Source: Perkinsus marinus ATCC 50983 (lineage: Eukaryota > Perkinsozoa > Perkinsida > Perkinsidae). Taken from it: a DNA stretch of 64,000 bases. The DNA lies in assembly GCF_000006405.1 (NCBI RefSeq), contig NW_003202385.1, forward strand, positions 440,738-504,737. The letters are read 5' to 3'. Numbering within the stretch: position 1 is the first letter of the stretch; every line of letters starts with the position of its first letter. Below the pieces are notes generated by a model. That model saw nothing but the letters and a program-made list of their open reading frames with translations, did not search any database and was not told the origin of the DNA. Made by a program: the position numbers and the translations under genes. This document shows, piece by piece, positions 21,101 to 33,400 of the stretch.

Positions 21101-21599
21101 AGTCAAAACTGACGTCTGCAATTGCCAGCACACATAGATGGCTCTCTCGATAACTCAGTGAAATTATTACTGCTCTTCATCGATAAGAAGCCAATCTCAT
21201 ATACTACTACCCGTTTAGCCGTAAATCATCCGTTCCGAACTCCTTACGCCACTGCAAGTGATTTCCAAACATTTTCTTGGCATTCTGAGAATTAAAACTC
21301 CTCCATTAGAATCTCCCATAGTAGCAGTTAATAGGATACTCTATCACCTGATAGACGCATTTTCGTGCCTTTACAAAGCGTCCTATGTAATGATCATCAA
21401 AGATGCACTCGCCGTCGTTTCGAACAGTGCTTTCTTCAATCTCCTCTGCGAAATCCACACGAAGTTGTGCTATCTACGGGGAAAATCCACCACTAAGGAT
21501 CTTCCACATTTTCACTACAATTTCCTCTTCCGTAACAGGGTGGGGTTGCAAGTCGGCATTGCTGGTCGGCAGAGACGGCCGATTTTTCCGAGGGGTCAT
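18188..21599 (-). CDS. Sec14-like protein with CRAL-TRIO lipid-binding domain (about 12 exons)
   Basis: Sec14 proteins exchange phosphatidylinositol and phosphatidylcholine between membranes. The ATG at 21599 opens MTPRKNRPSLPTS. Spliced exons then give RRFVKARK (CRAL-TRIO N helix), NAKKMFGNHLQWRKEFG (21284-21211), FDFPEYEEAKRLYP (21108-21028), RPVYIERTGMVD and ITTFDRLLRYWVQE (20514 to about 20428), EYRLPACG and CTIIDLKGLGL (20355-20235), NDNYPEVLGTM, NAPFIFTAIWKVVSPMVDP, IVVLGSNYKPTL and DPDQLPDFLGG (to about 19570), then GGCMYSNMGPW (about 19060-18970). These match the Sec14 domain step by step, and codon phases agree across the introns I checked. A Ser-rich, basic tail (SRKKKNKRRS) ends in TGA at 18188. 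Introns carry MITEs and family 2 repeats; the N gap lies in the intron between 21028 and 20514. The exact tail exons are less certain. Confidence 0.85.
19227..19533 (+). repeat. Family 2 dispersed repeat interrupted by a MITE
   Basis: Starting at CAGTGTAGGAGG, it continues TACATGGTCAA, TTAGTGACAATAT, GGAAATTCTCATTG, and resumes after the MITE at 19328-19451 with ATTGGTGAGGAAACTCCT and AGCTCAGCTGAGGAAAGC. It lies in the Sec14 intron after the DFLGG exon. The MITE inside it shows that family 2 was there first. Confidence 0.7.
19328..19451. mobile_element. Family 1 MITE-like element nested in a family 2 repeat
   Basis: This 124-bp copy runs GGAGTTTCACCC to GGGTGGAACTC with the shared inner block GGCGTAAAACTC and CACTAGTGTTTTTCATATCAC. 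No clear target duplication is seen at this copy. Confidence 0.8.
20574..20702. mobile_element. Family 1 MITE-like element with 3-bp target duplication
   Basis: This 129-bp copy in a Sec14 intron begins GGACTTTCACCC and ends GGTGAAACTCC. ATT stands directly on both sides (20571-20573, 20703-20705). A 3-bp duplication is typical of PIF/Harbinger- and CACTA-type transposons. Confidence 0.85.
20715..20872 (+). repeat. Family 2 dispersed repeat
   Basis: Begins CAGTGTGGGAGAATA, includes GTCAACTACATATGT, CTTCTATAATTAGTGAGG and CTCGGCTGAGCAA. It sits next to the MITE in the same Sec14 intron and ends shortly before the assembly gap. Confidence 0.65.
20898..20997. other. Assembly gap of 100 N
   Basis: Exactly 100 N, the usual placeholder for a gap of unknown size. 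It lies inside the Sec14 intron between the exons ending at 21028 and starting at 20514, so the coding sequence appears unaffected; adjacent repeats may explain the failed assembly. Confidence 0.98.
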
Positions 21600-21727
21600 T
21601 GACAAGCAACGAACTACGGCAAAAGCATCCCCAGAAGGAGCCCAACTGTCGCCTCGACGAGTGGACGATCGAGATCGACAATCACCATGGACTCTTAGTG
21701 TTAAAGTAAACGTTCGCTTACCGTGAC

Positions 21728-21870
21728 TGAGCTCAGGAGTTTCCCCATTCACTATAGCAGGCTTACAAACGAATTCGGGTAGGAGTATACAAAACCCAAT
21801 GAGAATTCCCAAAAATTTTTCCACAATCTATATATTGTCATCTGCATATGTAGTTCACCACGTGCTCCTG
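21728..21870 (-). repeat. Family 2 dispersed repeat just upstream of the Sec14-like start
   Basis: On the minus strand it reads GTGAACTACATATG, GATGACAATATA, GGGAATTCTCATTGGG and GGGGAAACTCCTGAGCTCAG, matching the other copies. It lies about 130 bp upstream of the proposed ATG at 21599, so it may be part of the 5' leader or promoter. Confidence 0.65.
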
Positions 21871-23250
21871 CTGACTTGAGTTCGCTTGAGAAAAGAGTGT
21901 CTCCTTTCGGGCCCAAAGGGGTTCACTAAAAGCAATACGAGTCATTCCCTACCAGTACTTCACTACTCAATGAAAGTAAATAATTAGTGAGCATCTAGCG
22001 TTGACGAGAAATGATAGACTTCATATAGATTCCAATAAGGCGATATATCAACTGAAGCACTTGAAATCAAGTACTCTTCCACAGAGATGATCTCGAAAAG
22101 AGAAGTATAACGACATCGGGTGTTTTCTCGGGAATATTATACAACCTAGTGGAGCCTATCTTGCTCAGCGGGTTTGGCTACGTCGGGAAGTGGAGAAATT
22201 TTGGTATATAAAAATCTCAAATTAATTAGATAGGCAATTATTCGAAGGTTTCAAGGGAAAGAAACGGGCTTGTTTTCGACTATAGGATGGCAAATTGAGA
22301 CGGATAATTTCGTGGCGCGTGACGGAGTTAACGACACTCCGCATGCTTTGATGTTGGTCGAGTTACAATGGATTCATTTTCAATCTATAAACGAACGAAT
22401 ACTCGTACGGAAACTACGGACCTCTCGAATGGACATGATGATGTTCCAAATAACAGAATAACCTATCTCTAGTAGGGTTCAACAACTTAACACTCTCACT
22501 ACTCTGCAAGGACTATAGGCAACGATGTTAAAATAGAATTAAAGTCGTATATAGAACTACTGATGCACAACGCTAGTACGTCACCACTGAAAACTTCATG
22601 TTAAGATGAATTCTTCCTTCACTACTCGATGGTATCGAATAGCTAGCGCTTCCTATTTTTCGGTGGAAACAGAATTTCACACTAAGTCTGACATGGTAGA
22701 CTATACGAGTCACACGTGAGACGCTCATCAACAGCAACAACCCGTCAAACAAGCAAACACAACCCGCAGAAAAACGAGCGGTACAATTTTGCGTAGCATT
22801 CTTGATTACTATGAACATTCACTACCACATTGTATTCGCTACCACTACTACTATGAACACAACACAAATGAAAAGTAAAGGCAACTTCCGAAGAAAACAC
22901 TCAATGGTAAGTAACTTGTCAACTACCAAAGTCTGATGACTACCACTCGAACGACAATGGAATAGCCACATCAGTGATGACTACCACATCTTGAAAAGCG
23001 GCTTACAATTGTCGAGTTGTTGAGATCGGAAACGCCTCTATTATGCTATGCTGCAACGAGGGAAAGCAATAAGTTTTTATTGATGATAGTAAACGATCGA
23101 ACGATCGCAGAAATAAACGTAAAGATTACAATATTATGATGGCTATTATAGTTCGTCATTTTGTTGTTGAACCCAAAGTAAACCGACAACAGATTCCACT
23201 CAGGGTCATTATCATAGTATTAGAGCCACCTCAAATCTTGTAGAGGATAA
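21871..23250. other. Intergenic region between Sec14-like and ABC transporter genes
   Basis: No supported gene. Short open frames (for example 22270-22461 on plus and 22573-22818 on minus) have no recognisable motifs or splice-linked neighbours. Confidence 0.45.
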
Positions 23251-26200
23251 TTATTTTTGCCCCTTAGTGTAAAGATCATAATACACTCCCCCCTTAGCAA
23301 GAAGAGCATCATGGTCACCATATTCGACGATCTTGCCATCAGCAACAACATATATTACATCACAATTTCGAACTGTCGACAAACGATGAGCGATTGTAAC
23401 ACTGGTACGACCAACCGAGGCGGCATCAATGGCGTTCTGGACGATCTTCTCACTAGTAGAGTCCAATGCACTCGTAGCCTCATCGAGGAAAATAACGTGA
23501 GGATCTCTCACAAGAGCTCTGGCAATAGCTGCTCTCTGCTTCTGACCGCCAGATAGACGACAACCTTTCGGACCCATCGGATCGTCCCACTTCACGCTGC
23601 CTCCCATAGAAGTAACATAATCCATATTGGACATATTAGCAACCTTCTCCAGCTCAGCCATAGACGCATCCTCCTTACCGTAACGGACATTCTCAGCAAG
23701 AGTCATGTCGAACAACACAGGCTCTTGGCCAACATAACCGTTCTTGCCTCGCCACCAGGAGATGTCCAACATACGAATATCCGATCCTCCAACACATACA
23801 CTGCCGCCATTGACGTCATAGAACCTCTGCATGAGAGCCATCACTGTAGACTTACCGCTACCAGAGGGCCCAACAAAAGCCACCTGCTGACCGGGCTCAA
23901 TACGGAAGGAGACACCCTTTAGAATTTCAACTTCCGGGTGAGTCGGATACGAAAAGTGAACATCCTTAAATTCGATAATACCATCACCAAGAACACAGAC
24001 GGTCCCATCAGGAGTTACCGCGTTAATCTTAGACTCCGTATCAAGGATTTCGAACACGTCATGAGCAGCAACCTTAGCCTCGGCGACATCAGGGAGGAAG
24101 GCCATAGCCTGCCCGACAGCCATAGCAGCAAACATGATGCCCATCAACGCCTGCAGCATATGAGTGTAGCTCAGACCCTCATGCACCATAAGATGGCCAC
24201 CATAATAGAACCCGATAGCGTAAGCAAGAAAGATGATGCAGTTGGAAGCACCAAAAGTAAGCCCACGAACTGATGCCGCTGAGAAACTAGTATTACTCGA
24301 TCTAGCAGCATAACGATCATACGCCTCCACCGTCCACGACTCTGCCATAAACGCTCTAACCGTGCGCATGTTCTGAATGGCCTCTGATGCAACTAGCTGG
24401 GCTTGCTTAAGCTCATCCTGCTCCTTCTTGCCCACAACCCTAACAGACATGTTCACCTTCGCAGCGATGCCCAGGAAGGGCACCATAGCGAGCATAACCA
24501 GAGTCAACTGCCAAGAGCCTGTAAACCCAATGACTGCACCTACGACCATACCGGTCACAGCCTGGGCGTAAATACCCAGCGAGGCTCCAGTGATGGAGTT
24601 CATTTTCACAGCATAGGTCGACAAGGAAGCCGTCAGCTTACCAGCCGCGTGCTCGGGGAAATCAAAGAAGCCCATATCTTGCTCAACTATCTTGTTAAAG
24701 CACTGCTTACGAACATTACATGTGAAGTTCTCACCAATGACCGAGAACCCCAACGACTGCATCACATGTCCAACAAAGAGCAACGCGCCCAGTCCCACAT
24801 AATACAGCGACACTGTGCTGACCCGATCCATGATCAACAACGGGGGGTAATAGAAAGCGGTAAGTGCATGGGCTAGAAGCAGCGCATTCAAGGGGAAACC
24901 AGCACCCGAGATGAAGGCACCAAAGATAGCCGGGATGAACCACCACTTCTCATTCCGGCTCAAACCGATGAGACGCTTCCACGGCGTTTTGTACGACTTC
25001 GAAATCAACTTCTTACGTTCCGCCTCGATCTCCTCCTCAGTTTTACCCAACAACCTGTTCTCGAAGTCCTGGTCCTCCTCCTCGGCTACACCCCCTAGAG
25101 TCAACTCAGACTGCTTCCTCTGAGAACTAGCCTTACGTAACATCTCACCAGCAGCCGACAAGGAACGACGAGTGCGCTCAGCATGAGCCTCAGCAGAATG
25201 TTCAGTACTCGCCGCAGCCTGAGCCGACACCAACGCACTGTACACCCCAGCCATGGCCATCAACTCCTCATGGTTGCCCTGCTCGACCAAATTCCCCAGA
25301 TGCATAACGAAGATCTTATCAGAGTTCTTGATAGTAGACAAACGATGGGCAATCGAGATGGTCGTGATGCTGACTGTCGTTTGCAAATAATCGATAGTAG
25401 CTTGAACCATCTTCTCACTCTCATTATCAAGAGCTGACGTAGCCTCATCGAGCAAGAGAATTTGAGGATGGCGCAGAAGGGCTCTCGCAATAGCAATCCT
25501 CTGTTTCTGACCACCGGAAACCTGACTACCGCCAGGACCAGCATATGTGTCGAACCCTTGTGGCAGCGATTCAATGAAGTTGAGAATCTGAGCCTTCTTG
25601 CATACATCTCTGATGGCCGCCTCCGACGGGAGATTCTTACCAACCAGACCGTACGTGAGGTTGTTGCGAATGCTGTCGGCGAATAAGAACGGCTCTTGCC
25701 CAACATAACCAAACAAAGCACGATGCTGGTGAACTGGCATACTCTTGATATCAACACCATTGACCAGAACCTAACATGAAATACACGACGCCAAGTAAAA
25801 CTATAAAGCAGCCCACCCGTCCTTCCACGGGGTCGTAGAACCTCTCGATGAGCTGCACCAGAGTAGACTTGCCCGAGCCGGATTCACCAACGAAAGCTAC
25901 CTTCTCACCACGTTCGATACTCAACGACACGCCTTTGATGACCTGATAAGGCGAACCTTATAATGCACATAGCCGACTACCACCTACCTGTAGTTCCGGT
26001 CTAGCAGGGTAGTTGAACTTCACCTTCTCCAACTCGAAAGTGTCAAGTTGTGGCGGTTTTATAGCCTCAGCCTCGTCCATGTCGGCCAAACGACGCACCT
26101 CTGGCTCGATCAAGGCCTTCTCCTCGAACAGCGGATAGATCTTCCCACCAGCAGCACACCCCTCAGCGAAGGCCTGATGATAAAACTCACGATTTCACAC

Positions 26201-27245
26201 TCCAACTGAGTAGCGATGATAAACTTACTTGCACATGGGGGGCGATCTGGGCCAGGGAGAAAGTAGCCATAATGGCAGACATGAATACAGTGAGGACATC
26301 ACCGCCTTGATACGGCAATCCTGTGGATGGATTCGTCACACCATCACGAATCAGAGAACCACCATACCAAAAGGTGAGAGCATATGTCCAGAATAGAACT
26401 GCCATAGTAAAGCCAATAGAAAGCCCTCGAAAAATGCCCCCGCGTATTCCAGATCTCAGTGCATCTTTAACAACGAGAGCATACTTCACCATAGAGCGCT
26501 TCTCCCCACCAAATGCAGCTACGGTCTTCACCGATCCGAGTACTTCCTCTGCTACAGCACCAGCTGCAGCGTACTGTGTCTGGCCCTCCGAAGAAAGGCT
26601 TGACATAGTCTTCGCCATGAGGAAGCCGGCAATCATGATAAGTGGTAGAGAACTCATCATAACGAGGGTGATTTGCCATCCTCTGTAGAAGGCTATTATA
26701 TACCCAACAACCATCATGGCAATGTTCACACAGCACATGGATGCTTTAGAGCCAATAGCATCACGAACCTTGAGGACGTCCTCAGCCATACGCGACGGGA
26801 TTGCCGCAGGGGTCCTCATGTCGAACCATGCTATGTCTTGACCTATCACTGCTTGCAAATACTTTACTCTCAGACGAGATGCCTGATTCTCAGAGAAGTA
26901 CGTGAAACAAGTATTGAATATAGCTCCTGTAACAAGGGCAACGCCAGCGAGGATACACATCTGCCACGTAACAGTGACGACTCTATCCATGAACCCGTCA
27001 AGGCCACCAGCAGACGCACTAGCGAAGTCGCCAAACAAGAGGGAGAACACAGGCATCAACGCGCCGTTGCACATAGCTGCGATCACACCGCAGGACAGGG
27101 CATAATAGTCCGTAGTCGAAGCCATGCTGAATAGCTTTAGGAATGATACAGATTTGAAGTCCTCATCCGATGGGGTGTCACCACTATCTTCCGACGACCT
27201 CCGAGCCCGTTTAGAGCAGAATTTGGATAATGAGAGCTTCACCAT
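23251..27245 (-). CDS. ABCB-type (MDR/P-glycoprotein-like) full ABC transporter
   Basis: Four exons (27245-26229, 26173-25988, 25942-25817, 25770-23251) join in frame to 1282 residues, the normal length of a full ABCB exporter. Order is membrane domain 1, NBD1, linker, membrane domain 2, NBD2. NBD1 has Walker [10 protein letters not shown] at about 420-428 (exon 3), signature VSGGQ at 527-531, Walker B ILLLDE at about 547 and H-loop SIAHRL. NBD2 has Walker [10 protein letters not shown] at about 1077-1085, signature LSGGQ at 1182-1186, Walker B VIFLDE and H-loop TIAHRL. Both sites look complete, so ATP-driven export at a membrane is expected; the substrate cannot be read from sequence. A charged linker (about 640-720) contains [21 protein letters not shown]. 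The short N-terminus is basic, with no targeting signal I can name. Confidence 0.95.
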
Positions 27246-27519
27246 ACTGAAGCTGGATTGACGATAGCCAATTCTTAAAGTAGCGAACGAACAAGATTTT
27301 TATAACTGACAAAATAACTTTTCTAACGAAAATACACCCAAACACAACGGAATTGCTCTATGAACATGCTAGCTTAAACGGAGACAAACACAAAGGTAGA
27401 ATCAACAGGTGTTAATCGTTGGCTTGTTGGTAATCGACTTTCGACATCGTAGTTTCACCTTCAGAGGAATAGGATGAACACGTGCTGAAAATGAAAGCGA
27501 CGGAATCGCCCATGCATAA

Positions 27520-27735
27520 AGTCATCGAGACCAGCGACGGCAGCATAAGTGTAAAGCGATACTAGAGGTATCCAAGCTAGACGGCTTACCAAGGCCGCTA
27601 GAACACCTATAGCGAGGACAACCTTGTCGTGGTTATATGACAGAGCGAAGTAGAATACAGATTTGTTATTTCCACCTTGGAGGTTGTTCGAGTCGAAGCA
27701 TCATTATCAACATCCATGGAGAACTTCTTGGACAT
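27520..27735 (-). pseudogene. Possible N-terminal fragment of a second ABCB gene
   Basis: Reading down from 27735, an ATG opens MSKKFSMDVDNDAST. In another frame the sequence continues NNKSVFYFALSYNHDK and VVLAIGVLAAL, which aligns with the N-terminal part of the intact gene ([10 protein letters not shown], then a GVIAAM membrane helix). A GTAAGC donor follows the helix, but no next exon is found before the intact gene starts at 27245. A frame change lies between the two parts. The most likely reading is a decayed duplicate 5' end; a small unrelated membrane protein is possible. Confidence 0.3.
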
Positions 27736-28922
27736 GAGTTAGCTCTCACGTTGTTAGCTAACATGTTTTAATGCTAGTAAAAAGGCTTGCTTACCCAAGA
27801 CTGAAGGGGAGTCTACCGGAGCCATGCACATATGGGCGTCTGATCGATATTAGCTGTGGCGTACGCATGTGCATTCTAGTCCTGTGCACCTGCTGCCCCA
27901 TTGGTCAGTCCCGTCTCGACGGACACCGTATCAGCAGTTCTTACCGTCTTGTGTTCACAATGGGCACCCCGAGAACACAGAGCCGCAAATTCGGCAATGC
28001 AGTTCATAGTAGTCGACTTTCACCCTTTCTATTGGATACTGGGGTCGTTCACTAAACCAAATTCGAGACTCAGGATCGATTCCAGAATCGCTTATAACAA
28101 GTATAGTACAATGCTATAATCGACTTTAAATATGGAGGGGACTGTGACGTAGTATTGTACCGGTTTCCAATGCAATTTTCGCTACGCCCAAAAAATTAGA
28201 GTTGACTTTTCATGTTTGTGTTGACTTTTCATGTTTGTGAAGTACGGTAAACCTCATCATTTCTAACTCGTACACACACACACACACAACTTTGAATGTT
28301 CTGCCATGGAACGATATTTCGTCGAGACAATTCTGATTAGGGGTGCGGTTGGCAGGTTTCATGTCCAGCGTCAACGCGAAGCACGTGGGAGCTTAATGAG
28401 ATTGTATACTGTGTTAAACTGAGAATACCCGATAATCAACTTACAGGTGCGCCATCAGATGATGTAGAGGGCCAAGATGGATAGAAGGTTTCTTTTAGCG
28501 GTGAATTTCCCACTATAATAGGGCACCGAAGGCGCCGTGCAGCCGCGGTCACGGATAGTTATTGTGCGTCGCCTTAGTCCGCACAAGAGCCGTTTGGCGA
28601 CCTTACTCAAAACAAAGAACAAAACAGAATAAGTACAGCTCATGGGGCATTGTAAGATATCTGCTAGAGTGCTGGCCCTTTCTGAATTGCAAACGATAGT
28701 AAATAAGAGTTTCTCGACACTGCTGTGAGAAAGTTCGGTGTACCTGCTGCACGCATGCGCGTGGCAGGACGGAGACAGCAGTTCGGTCCAGTGGTAGACC
28801 AGGCTTCCTGTGAGGGCTCCTCACTGGAGAGTTGAGGTGCGATGCTCCGACCTATGATATGCCTGCAGAATACGGAGTGAGAGGACACCCCCCTTCTCAG
28901 AGTTGAACTCCCATTCTAATTG
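27736..28922. other. Intergenic region with simple repeats
   Basis: No supported gene. It has a direct repeat of TTGACTTTTCATGTTTGTG (about 28203-28240) and a CA run near 28273-28288. The last part should hold the promoter of the zinc-finger gene at 28923. Confidence 0.45.
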
Positions 28923-29702
28923 ATGGCAACCGAATTCTCTACGCAGTTGGCTCCATCAGCTTTCTTCAACGGCAACGATGAGCTGTCCATAGCCGGCGAC
29001 AGTCTCCTGAAAACCACTTATTCGTCGTTGTCGTCAGCTGCTGTCCCCAAGGAACACTACTACAAGACGAAGCTCTGTGTTTTCCACACTCTTCAAGGTC
29101 GATGTGTTCATGGTGTCAACTGTACCTACGCTCACGGTGTAGATGATTTGGTGTCTCTCAGCGGGCTGCTTGACTCACCTCCTTCTCCTCGTGGTTATTA
29201 TGGAAATCCCAAGTCTCTTCCGGGCTCTCTTGGTGGGCCTTTTCCCCCAATATTGCGCTCGGCTGGCAAACGCAACAAGCATCGCTATGATGCTCATGGG
29301 ACTCTTCGTTCGGCGGACGCCTTGGGCCGTGGTAGACGCATGAGTCGCAGACGAACAAGGCCAAGGCTATCAGCTGGAAGACCATGGACTACCCTACGTT
29401 CACCTCCAGCAGAGGACCTGCTTTCTGGGGTTCGCACAAGTATTGGCGAAGAAAGCCTCCTCTCACACAGCTCGCTATACTCCACAAACGATAATAAGTT
29501 CGACAACGGCAATTATATAAATTACCTGCCATCTGAGGAGAATACTTGGACTGTTGATGACGCAGAGTTTTGTCGAAATGAAGATGCTGCTTCACAACTC
29601 TTTGGGGAAGCTCTGCACCTCCTCGATGACAATTCAGCTGAGTATGATTCGTGCGCTTCACGCAACATGCACTATTGTCATTCGTTCCAACCTTATCACT
29701 AG
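28923..29702 (+). CDS. CCCH zinc-finger protein, paralogue 1
   Basis: A single exon encodes 259 residues from the ATG at 28923. One CCCH finger of the C-x8-C-x5-C-x3-H type is complete: Cys52, Cys61, Cys67 and His71, preceded by YKTKLC and followed by HGVDDLVS. This spacing is that of TIS11/tristetraprolin-type RNA-binding fingers, which usually bind AU-rich mRNA, although those have two fingers and this protein has one. The rest is low-complexity: basic RRMSRRRTRPR near the middle and an acidic C-terminal part with FGEALHLLDD. It is a paralogue of the gene at 39979, which shares the finger, a GR.WTT motif and the C-terminal leucine-rich patch. RNA binding is inferred from the finger alone. 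Confidence 0.85.
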   Translation: MATEFSTQLAPSAFFNGNDELSIAGDSLLKTTYSSLSSAAVPKEHYYKTKLCVFHTLQGRCVHGVNCTYAHGVDDLVSLSGLLDSPPSPRGYYGNPKSLPGSLGGPFPPILRSAGKRNKHRYDAHGTLRSADALGRGRRMSRRRTRPRLSAGRPWTTLRSPPAEDLLSGVRTSIGEESLLSHSSLYSTNDNKFDNGNYINYLPSEENTWTVDDAEFCRNEDAASQLFGEALHLLDDNSAEYDSCASRNMHYCHSFQPYH

Positions 29703-30458
29703 AGGTAGATCTGATTCCTCTTAACCTGGCGTATTTCGGTTCATGATTTCATCTCGTCGTTTCGTCGCTAAAGTCTGGCCAAATGTATTAACTTTCAGTT
29801 TCGCACACGGCGGCAGTGCCCAAATGAATAGGTCCCTCTCTATTGCGTGGCAATCAAGAGGGATATCTTATTAATAGGAACTCTCTGTGCGACTTTCACA
29901 AATGTCGCTCTTAGTGCTTTCTCATCACAAGTGCCGGCCTGCTTACCTAATGGTACTATTAGAGGTTACTTTCTGCAGTACATTCGGTACTCGGCTAACT
30001 AGGGCGGTACATGCTCGACTGCTTGGTAGCTCCCATTTTTCACCTTCGTATGGTTCCGACCCCTTCCTAGGCACACGCTTGGTAGGGCTCGTTGCCGTTA
30101 CATTTATTCAATTTTTCACAGAATGATTCAGTCTTTCCTGGTCGATCTTGTCGTTGTTGATTTATAAATCATTCAATAGATCATATCCATCGACTGTTTC
30201 GAGGGGAAACTGTCCAGGGTAGTCTCAGAAGACCAGTAAGGATAATGCGCGATTCGTGACGAAAAAGAACTGCTACTGGCAGTCTGCTAGTCTGATTAGT
30301 TGAGTATTATGCTGAAATGCAAGTCGTAGGGACACGGTACTACCGTGACGGTAACTTCACTCACAGTACAGCCATACATACAAGTTTTGAGGGATGACTG
30401 GTTCTGTCAAGCCAGCAATCCTTGCATTATGTGGCGCGTTGTAGAGCGCGCCGAATGG
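29703..30458. other. Intergenic region, no gene seen
   Basis: The stretch downstream of the first zinc-finger gene, up to the MULE target duplication. Open frames are short and without motifs. Confidence 0.45.
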
Positions 30459-30467
30459 CATATGGAT
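30459..30467. repeat. MULE target-site duplication, left copy
   Basis: CATATGGAT, identical to 34701-34709 on the other side of the transposon. Nine bp is the typical Mutator-type length. Confidence 0.85.
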
Positions 30468-33400
30468 CGGTACAATACAAAACAGCACAACAGCGCAACA
30501 GCGGAGTGCTGTTTTCTATTTTGGCCCGTAAGAACCGCACATGCTCTTATGTGTCCGCTGTTTTTTAAACGACAAAACAGCGCCAGCTATTTACAAAATC
30601 GCACTCTTATCACACATAATAGCACTCTGATTTACAAAAGCGCTCTGACATTATGCAAAACCGCACTTCTGCTGAAACGCTCTTTTCTCTTGGGCAGAAA
30701 TGCATTTCAGCATGTTTTTAGAATTTGCTCTTTTTCAATTTTCTTCTCGGCAGAAATACATTATGGCATACGCCCCTCTGCCACTTTTCTGCTCATTTCT
30801 ATCTTTTTTCTCGCATTTTTTTCTAAAACATCGGCGGGTAAGAGAGATTAACTCACCGGAAAGTACTACTTTCTGGGAGCGTTCTTCCGCTACGGGAAGT
30901 ATGAATTCCTCACTGGGTGAGGTTTTATCTGCAATCACCCGGACGATACTTTGACGATGTCCGTACTTACGCAGCTCTTCATTTCTTTCAGTCCTATTAT
31001 ACGCGAAATGTGTCCGTTGTGTGGTTTTTCTGCCGCTTTTTCTGTTATGTGCGTGCCACGCGCATACACATGGTCTTCATCTGTCTCTCACATCTGCTAT
31101 GGAATTTCCCTGCTGCGCGTGCTCCGCTATGCTTTTGTTGATACTACGTTACATAGATGTTCTACACGTACTGTGTTCACGCAACAATAATGGCTCGAGA
31201 GGTAAAGATGAGAAATCATGATTGCGCTGCAGTATCATGCCCAGAAACTTTATTTCTACTGTACGTTCAACATACATAAACTTAATGCTTCTCCTTCACT
31301 CCGCATAACTCCGACATCTTGTCTAAGAAATCTTCATCAGGTAGGTGCCCAGCCTTCCAAGACTGGTAGAAGATGAAACGCTTTCTCTCGTTGCTTGCTG
31401 AAGCCGGCGCCGTTTCCCCCAGGTCGATCGAATTAAGTTTCGCGTTTGAACGGATCAGCACGTTCTTCAATGCCTTGATAAAGACTACAATTTTGGGATT
31501 CCTTTTCGATACGACTTCATTTAGATATCTGACCGTGAGAGAACCCTGTAAAATCAGAGAGTGTCACAGGCTCACTGATTCAGCCGTAATCACTACCTGT
31601 GTAACCCTTCCAACGGGTTAGTCGTCCTTTGAGCATAGACGTCATCTGAAGGAATCGAACACCACTCCGCTGGAGGAAACGGCCCGTCCAATTTCATGTA
31701 GACTGAGTCGATGTAATCGACTACTCGTGACACGTCATCTCCTTCAGGCCTTGAGTTTTTCAAATTGTTCCACATCCTCGGTAGATCATCCACACCAACG
31801 GATGGTAACCCCATCAGATTGTGTAACCATCGGCTTTTCGCCGATCGGAAAGGTCTAGGGGTCCAATAAACATTGTGCATACTTTCTTGGATTTTTCTAA
31901 CCCACGCCTTGGAGATGTGGAACAAGCATCCCCGGAGACGGTCACTCGGAATGCGGAAGACATTTTGCAATGCCCGTCTCATGGGGATTTCGAAATCGGT
32001 TGTAACCTCGAGCTGCTTCACAACCTCAAAGAGATGCCGACGCTCTAGTTCACCTCTCATTTCCATTAACACTCGTTCATATGCTGATTGTGATTTTTGC
32101 GTCATCAATGCATGAAAAACTGGTATAAAATAACCATTGACAATTGCCATGCAGCTCCACAATTGAGCCCAGTGCTCTGGGGTTGCGAAGAATGTGGCGT
32201 CGAAGATGAGTCCTTGTGCATAGGCCAAAATTTCGATATTCCGATCCGCCCCCCAGATCATGAGGGGATCTTGGTCATCCTTGAACAGAAGGTATCGGGG
32301 TGAGGGATCAGCGGAGTCACTCTTCAGAGTTTCCCTCTCAGCCTCACGAACAAAGTCTTCATAATACCCTTTCGGGTCACTTGTGAAATTACGCAACTTC
32401 GGATTGGGATTCTTCTCCCGCTCCAGCCTCGCTCGAACCGCGTTGAGATTAGTAAGGTCTCTCAACGTCTGCTGACTGCCATGTTGACTCGCTATGGTTG
32501 TGATAAGATCGCTCGTACTTTTCTGGCTAGCATTACCGACAACTTCGTGAACCCGCCGTTTGATACGCTTAGACTGCTCCGACCGAACGGTGCCATCACT
32601 CTTGCAATTAGGGGCGTGAGTAGGTAGCCTATCGAAGAAATACTTCCCATCATCCCGCCGGAGAGTTTTAGAGCGTGAACATCCACAGCATCGAAAGTTA
32701 ACGTGTTTCTTGTCTTTGGATTCCCTGGTCCATCTGAACTGGAAGTGTGAAACCCATATGCTGAGCTTCCCCTTCTGGGTTGTGCAGAACCAAGATTCAG
32801 GAATTGCCAGACCATCGGACACCATCTGTTCAAGCACGTGAATACACATGCGCCCCCCGGAATATCGTATCTCATTGTTATTACTACATGCTGCCGATCA
32901 ATTGATCGACAAGACACATTCTGCAATATACTGCCGAACATCCGCATCTCCAATAGAGAGTAATGTCGGAGGCGTCCACATCTTCCATGCACGAGATACA
33001 TTTTATACTAGGTAATTCAGCAGTCCACTTGTAGATAGCGGTCCCAATACAACCATGAATGTCAGTATTACCGATGGGCACTTGTTCGCCCCCGAACTCG
33101 AAGGCCGCATTCAACTCCAATGAACCATATTCACACTTAATTACTTTTTCAACAACCCTCTCGGAATAGTCTTTACCCAGAGCAAATACGAACTTGGGAA
33201 CCGTAACCGTGACGAAATCGAAGTCGCCAGGGTACCCCGTCACACCGCCTTGCAAACGACCCAATAAGTCTTCCTTCCTTGGTGAGCTAAGATGAGCACT
33301 GGAGTCCACAACATTGATTAGTTTCGACCGCAGTTTTTCCCAAATTCCCTGAGCACTGTAATGGACACCCCAAAGGCTTTGGACTGCTTCCTCCACTATC

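Noticed and set aside
21474-21824. Extended N-terminus of the Sec14-like protein starting MEKFLGILIGFCILL
   Set aside because: Those hydrophobic residues are encoded by a family 2 repeat; the ATG at 21599 avoids it and still gives the whole domain.
32492-33001. 169-codon open frame overlapping the MULE transposase
   Set aside because: It overlaps, in another frame, the 418-codon frame that carries the zinc element and the MULE core, and has no motif of its own.
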